46,611 nt of DNA, from positions 851,261-897,871 of the forward strand of contig NW_001865043.1 of NCBI RefSeq assembly GCF_000002865.3, written 5' to 3'. How positions within the stretch are numbered: position 1 is the first letter of the stretch; each line of letters opens with the position of its first letter. The position numbers and the translations under genes are program-made. Under the pieces are notes generated by a model. The model was not told the origin of the DNA and searched no databases. It saw only the letters and a list, made by a program, of their open reading frames with translations. Below are positions 42,801 to 46,611 of this stretch, piece after piece. The DNA comes from Monosiga brevicollis MX1. Taxonomy: Eukaryota > Opisthokonta > Choanoflagellata > Craspedida > Salpingoecidae.

Positions 42801-45735
42801 AAGCCTCGCACTTGCGATCTGATGCTACGGTTGGAGCAACGGCCTCGTAGGTGCCGGCCGTGCATGTCGTGTGGGGCGCACACGACGTCAGCGTCGCGTC
42901 GCGATAGTATCCTTGCCTGCAAGCCTAAAGTACAACCATACGTCACCATGAGGAGATGAGGCGGCATCGAATCGCAGCGATCACCACACGGTATGCTTGG
43001 GCCAGCCCTTGATGCCTGCCACACTTCGCAACGTGTAGCGGAGCTAATAAGCAAGCAAGCAAGCATACCTCGCACACGCGGTTTGAGATGAGAGTGGGGG
43101 CCGTGTACTCCTCCTCACCGACGCTGCAAACGGTCACCGGTTGGCATTGCGCAGCGTTAATGGCGGAGCTGAAGGTAGCACCCAGACTACAGCTCTGGCA
43201 TTCGCGATTCGAAGTCACCGTCGGGTAGACAGTCACATAGGAGCCAGCAGCACAGGTGGTATGCGGAGTGCACTGCGCGGCATTGTTGGTCGTTGAGAAG
43301 GCATCCCCGGGACAGGCCACACAGCTACGGTCATTGCTGATGGATGGTTGGCCTTGTACAAAGCTACCGGGGGCACAGATTCGATGCGGAGCACACGAAC
43401 TCAAACCGGCCACTTCAGCAAAAGACGTCGAGTTGCACGGTGTGCACGCGAGTTGGTTGATGGAGGAAGCCACATATCCAGCTTCGCAGCGTCGGCACAC
43501 GCGATCCGTTGAGGACGTCGGTTGAGTGGCTACCTCGTAGCCTGTGGGGCAAGTGGCAAGGTCTTGACAGCTCTCCTGGCCACGGCTGGCCGAGAACTTA
43601 CCGGCGGGGCAAGCAGCACAGGCCCCGTCGCTAATATACGTGCCAGCTTCACAAGACGACGTGTTGACAAAGCAGGTCAGCGCTCCTTCATTCGAGGACT
43701 TGCCCTCTGGGCAAGTTGTGCACGATGCGGCATCGGCCGTCGCGCTATAGGTGCCCGCTGCACAAGCCTCACAGGTGCGATCCGTCGACGAAGTCGGTGT
43801 GGCCGCTACAAAAGTGCCGGCGGTGCAGGTGGTAACGCGAGTACATTGCGTCGCACCCGAAATTTCCGCAAAATAGCCGATACTGCACATGCTGCACGAT
43901 GCACAGCGCTCGGTACCACAAAAGGTGCCGGGCACACAGCGTGCACACGCGCCGATGGTACGTGGTTTCGCGGCGTAAAAGCCTGGCGAGCAACTATAGC
44001 GCTGTGCCTGGCCCACGCCAGTGCCCACGTAGTAACCGGGGCCTGGATCCTTGCAACTGCTTGCATCAATGACATCACTGTAGGTGCCCTCAGGGCAGCT
44101 GAAGCACTGGCCGTTGTAGCCATAGTGTCCTTTACCACAGTCAACGCAGTTGGTCTTGTCAAAGCTAGCCTTGGTGCCGTTGGGGCAGAGTACGCAGGCA
44201 GTGGAACCGGGCTGTGGCTGGGCACTGGCGTCGCTGCATGCGGTGCATGACCCTCCCGTTCCAGCAGTGCCAGCCGGGCACTGCACGCACAAAGTTCGAT
44301 CATTGTTCGATGTGGTGCCGTCAGCACATGTGGTGCAAGATGTTTGGCCAAGCTGTGCTTGGTAGCTACCAGCGGCGCAAATGAGACAAGAGGCGTACGC
44401 TTGGCCATCATTGGGAGTGTAACTGCCAACGGCACATTTCTTGCAATTGGCCGAAACGGTTCCATCTTGGTACTGTCCGTTATTGCAGGGTCTGCACGAG
44501 GTGGCACCCATAACGTTCTGATAGGTACCCTCTGGACAACTTAGACAAGTGGCTTGGCTCGTTTGGTTTTGATAGCGACCAGTACTGCACGGAGAGCAGG
44601 TGGCGCTGCCGGCCAATGGTGCTTCAGTACCCACAGGACAAGCCAGGCACTGTGTGCTGCTTGTGCCCCCAGTCGCGTCACGCATCGTCCCTGCCGGGCA
44701 AGCCTTGCACTCGCTCTGGCCTGTCGAATCCTGATAATAACCCTTGGCACATGTTTGGCATGTGCGGTCGGATGATGATGTCGGTGCCACAGTCTCGTAG
44801 GATCCGGCAGAGCAGGCTGCGCTGTGGGCTGAGCATGTTGCTGCGTTCGTTGTAGAACTGTACTTGCCTGAAGAATCCAAGGGTGTCAAGTCCACCAGCA
44901 TATGGACGTGAGAGCTCGGACAGTGTGCTGGGCCTGAGATGACCGGCAAGTTGAATGAACGGTCGCACTTACCGGCTTCGCATGCCTCGCACAGATGCCC
45001 GGTTTTCAAGGTCCCTGGGGGGCAAGTGGCGTCAGAATCTTCCACACATGATGTGGACCCAGCCACGGAGGTGTACCCGGCGGCGCAAACCTAAGCCGGC
45101 CACAGACAGATTGAAATACAAGTTCGATGCAACGAAAATGGTCGACATGTAAGTGCAGCCAAGGATGTAGTCCTGCCGGCTAAGGGCAAGCACACAGCTG
45201 GATGCTTGAGTGGGTGCGAGAGCCTGAAACGTACTCTGCAAGACTCGGCATTTTCCACTGTGCTGTAGGTACCCGCAGGGCAATCGCGGCACACGCGGTC
45301 AGTCGAAGCCGTAAAGCTAGTTTCCACAAACTTGCCGGCGGTGCAGGTCGAGGGGTCGCGACAATTCACTGTGCCAGGAGAGGGGGCCACCTTGCCATTG
45401 TAACAAGCCTAGACCACAAGTATGACCGGATGAGGGGCGCTTGGGTGCTTTTGTAGAAGCAGGTCGTGCTGCCACTCACATTGCAGTCGTAGGTGATACC
45501 CAAGCTGGCGCTAGCCTTGCCGATGGGGCATGCTGTGCAGCTACCCACACTGCCTTGCGTCGAGTAGGTACCTCGGGGACAGTACAGCATTTCTGTTTGG
45601 CCCACCTCGGCAAGAACGTAGTAGCCACCTTGCACGGCTACTCAGCCCCATTGAAAATGGTCCGAAGCGTATAAGCATGCGCAAGTCGAACAATTACAGT
45701 ACAACTCTCAAACGCCTCGTTGTACAACATACTTT

Positions 45736-45774
<39 letters not shown>

Positions 45775-46561
45775 CATGGCAGTCGACGTACTCGAGCACC
45801 AGGATTGGCCCACAGCTGACTGGTACTCCCCCAAAGGACATGGCACACAGTTATTGCCTACGCCTTTGGTGCCCTGGTGGATGGAGGGGGAGGGGGAGGG
45901 GGCACGCAAAACAGTTTAATTAGCATTCGCAGCATGCACAGACTGATGCAAGGTCAGGCAACTTTCAGACCTTGGGACAGGGAGTGCACGATGTAGCGCC
46001 AGCGGAGGAAAAATAGCCAGATTGGCAGTCTACCAGGTCAATCCAGAATGACAATATGAAACCAATCAAGAGGGCCCGAAGCGAGCTCGATGCATTTGAC
46101 TTGATTAATTCCCTGGCTTGCGTGTTTGCTCCTTGCTCTCTCCGACATGCCATCACAGTCACCCTCAGCCCATCAACACTAGCACCACTACGCTACTTTT
46201 GAAGAGCGCGTGGCCTTCATGCACAAACGTACTGATGCAGTTGATGTTGTTATGCGTGTACGAGCCTGCTTGACACTCTGTGGAAAGGTTGGCAGAAACA
46301 CATGAAAGAGGAAGGCAGAAGCAGAGACGAAGAGTCATGTGCACATGCTGACAACGGAGGACAACAAAGGGCTCTGATGCGTCGCCAAAAAAAAAACACA
46401 CACACACACACACATTGACCCGCACAGGATGAACCAGCGATGTGTGGGGAGGTGAACATTTGCAGCAACTGACCTTGACAAGACGCTCCATCAGGCGAGG
46501 AGATTTTGCCACCAGTGCAAGCCAGACATTTTGCGTTTGCTGTCAAGTTGGAGATGGATCC
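36823..46561 (-). CDS. Receptor tyrosine kinase with C-terminal CAP-Gly domain (5' end missing)
   Basis: Fourteen phase-matched minus-strand exons are visible: 46561-46474, 46277-46233, 46029-45971, 45873-45792, 45628-45480, 45408-45235, 45090-44973, 44867-43069, 42924-42359, 42218-38239, 37965-37520, 37410-37362, 37221-37067, 36897-36823 (2594 codons; the start lies beyond the window). In order: ~950 residues of GCC2/GCC3 ephrin-receptor-like Cys repeats with recurring APTxxxDRxC; a PAN/apple-like Cys segment; a cadherin-like repeat (YVTVDASTGLLFI); several HYR-type domains; a Leu/Val transmembrane helix (~2024-2045) with an RQRQRRR stop; a tyrosine kinase (~2085-2350) with GRGAFG, VAVK, HRDVAARN, DFG, a YY activation loop and PIRWTAPEA; a ~165-residue tail with candidate SH2-binding tyrosines; and a CAP-Gly domain with GVELDEPEGRNDG and YFTCPAGHGI. 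It would bind an extracellular ligand and phosphorylate tyrosines at the plasma membrane. The Cys repeats are typical of choanoflagellate RTKs. Confidence 0.9.
45740..45772. repeat. (CA)n microsatellite in RTK intron
   Basis: About sixteen CA units inside the RTK intron at 45629-45791. Confidence 0.9.
46388..46413. repeat. A9-(CA)n run in RTK intron
   Basis: Short A homopolymer plus CA repeat within the RTK intron at 46278-46473. Confidence 0.8.
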
Positions 46562-46570
46562 CTAAGGGAG

Positions 46571-46578
46571 CGGGGGGG

Positions 46579-46609
<31 letters not shown>

Positions 46610-46611
46610 AA
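46571..46611. repeat. Poly-G right edge
   Basis: G homopolymer with a single A interruption up to the last two bases. It lies in the RTK intron upstream of the exon starting at 46561 and probably marks a contig end. Confidence 0.85.

Noticed and set aside
44934-44972. 39-base short intron, or coding read-through, after CEACEAG in the RTK
   Set aside because: A larger intron (44868-44972) gives a junction, EAG-KYSSTTNAATC, that fits the Cys-repeat pattern better than either short option.
1-46611. tRNA, rRNA, CRISPR arrays, integrated virus or intact transposon
   Set aside because: No cloverleaf-type B-box arrangement, no spaced direct repeats, no terminal inverted repeats and no polymerase, integrase or transposase motifs were recognised on either strand.

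Overview
This is nuclear DNA of a unicellular relative of animals, most likely a choanoflagellate of the Monosiga type. That assignment is inferred from gene content and architecture, not from a database match. Most genes are split by short GT-AG introns of roughly 60-170 bases. Intergenic DNA is short (0.4-2.6 kb) and full of A/T homopolymers and dinucleotide repeats. The gene set mixes general eukaryotic genes (Tousled-like kinase, SAP18, METTL25B-like, Ctr copper transporter) with families typical of animals and their relatives: sestrin, a TNFAIP8/TIPE protein, a forkhead factor, an EPLIN-type LIM protein, and a very large receptor tyrosine kinase with Cys-rich and HYR ectodomain repeats. 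No bacterial-style operons, tRNA, rRNA, CRISPR or intact transposons were seen.

Layout from left to right. (1) RING-H2 protein (+), whose last zinc ligand is an RBX1-like Asp. (2) PLAT domain fused to a PPTC7-like PP2C phosphatase (+). (3) LIM protein (+) with a long acidic tail and two matching RRLSS motifs. (4) Ctr copper transporter (-). (5) TNFAIP8/TIPE protein, 7 exons (+). (6) Forkhead factor, 4 exons (-). (7) METTL25B/RRNAD1-like methyltransferase-fold protein, 5 exons (-). (8, 9) Two Golgi-type type II glycosyltransferases arranged head to head (-/+). (10) Tousled-like kinase, 11 exons (-). (11) SAP18 with an Arg-Asp repeat tail (+). (12) Sestrin, 13 exons (-). (13) GT92-like glycosyltransferase, 8 exons (-). 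(14) Receptor tyrosine kinase, at least 14 exons (-), running off the right edge and ending in a CAP-Gly microtubule-binding domain.

I rebuilt exon structures by hand from splice consensus, reading-frame phase and family conservation. Every multi-exon model below keeps phase at each junction, apart from the last SAP18 intron and one sestrin donor, which are flagged. The genes do not form one pathway, but several themes recur: signalling (RTK, TLK, PP2C, sestrin, TIPE), surface glycosylation (three glycosyltransferases) and cytoskeleton (LIM protein, CAP-Gly). The most unusual item is the receptor kinase whose cytoplasmic tail ends in a CAP-Gly domain. The PLAT-PP2C fusion comes next.
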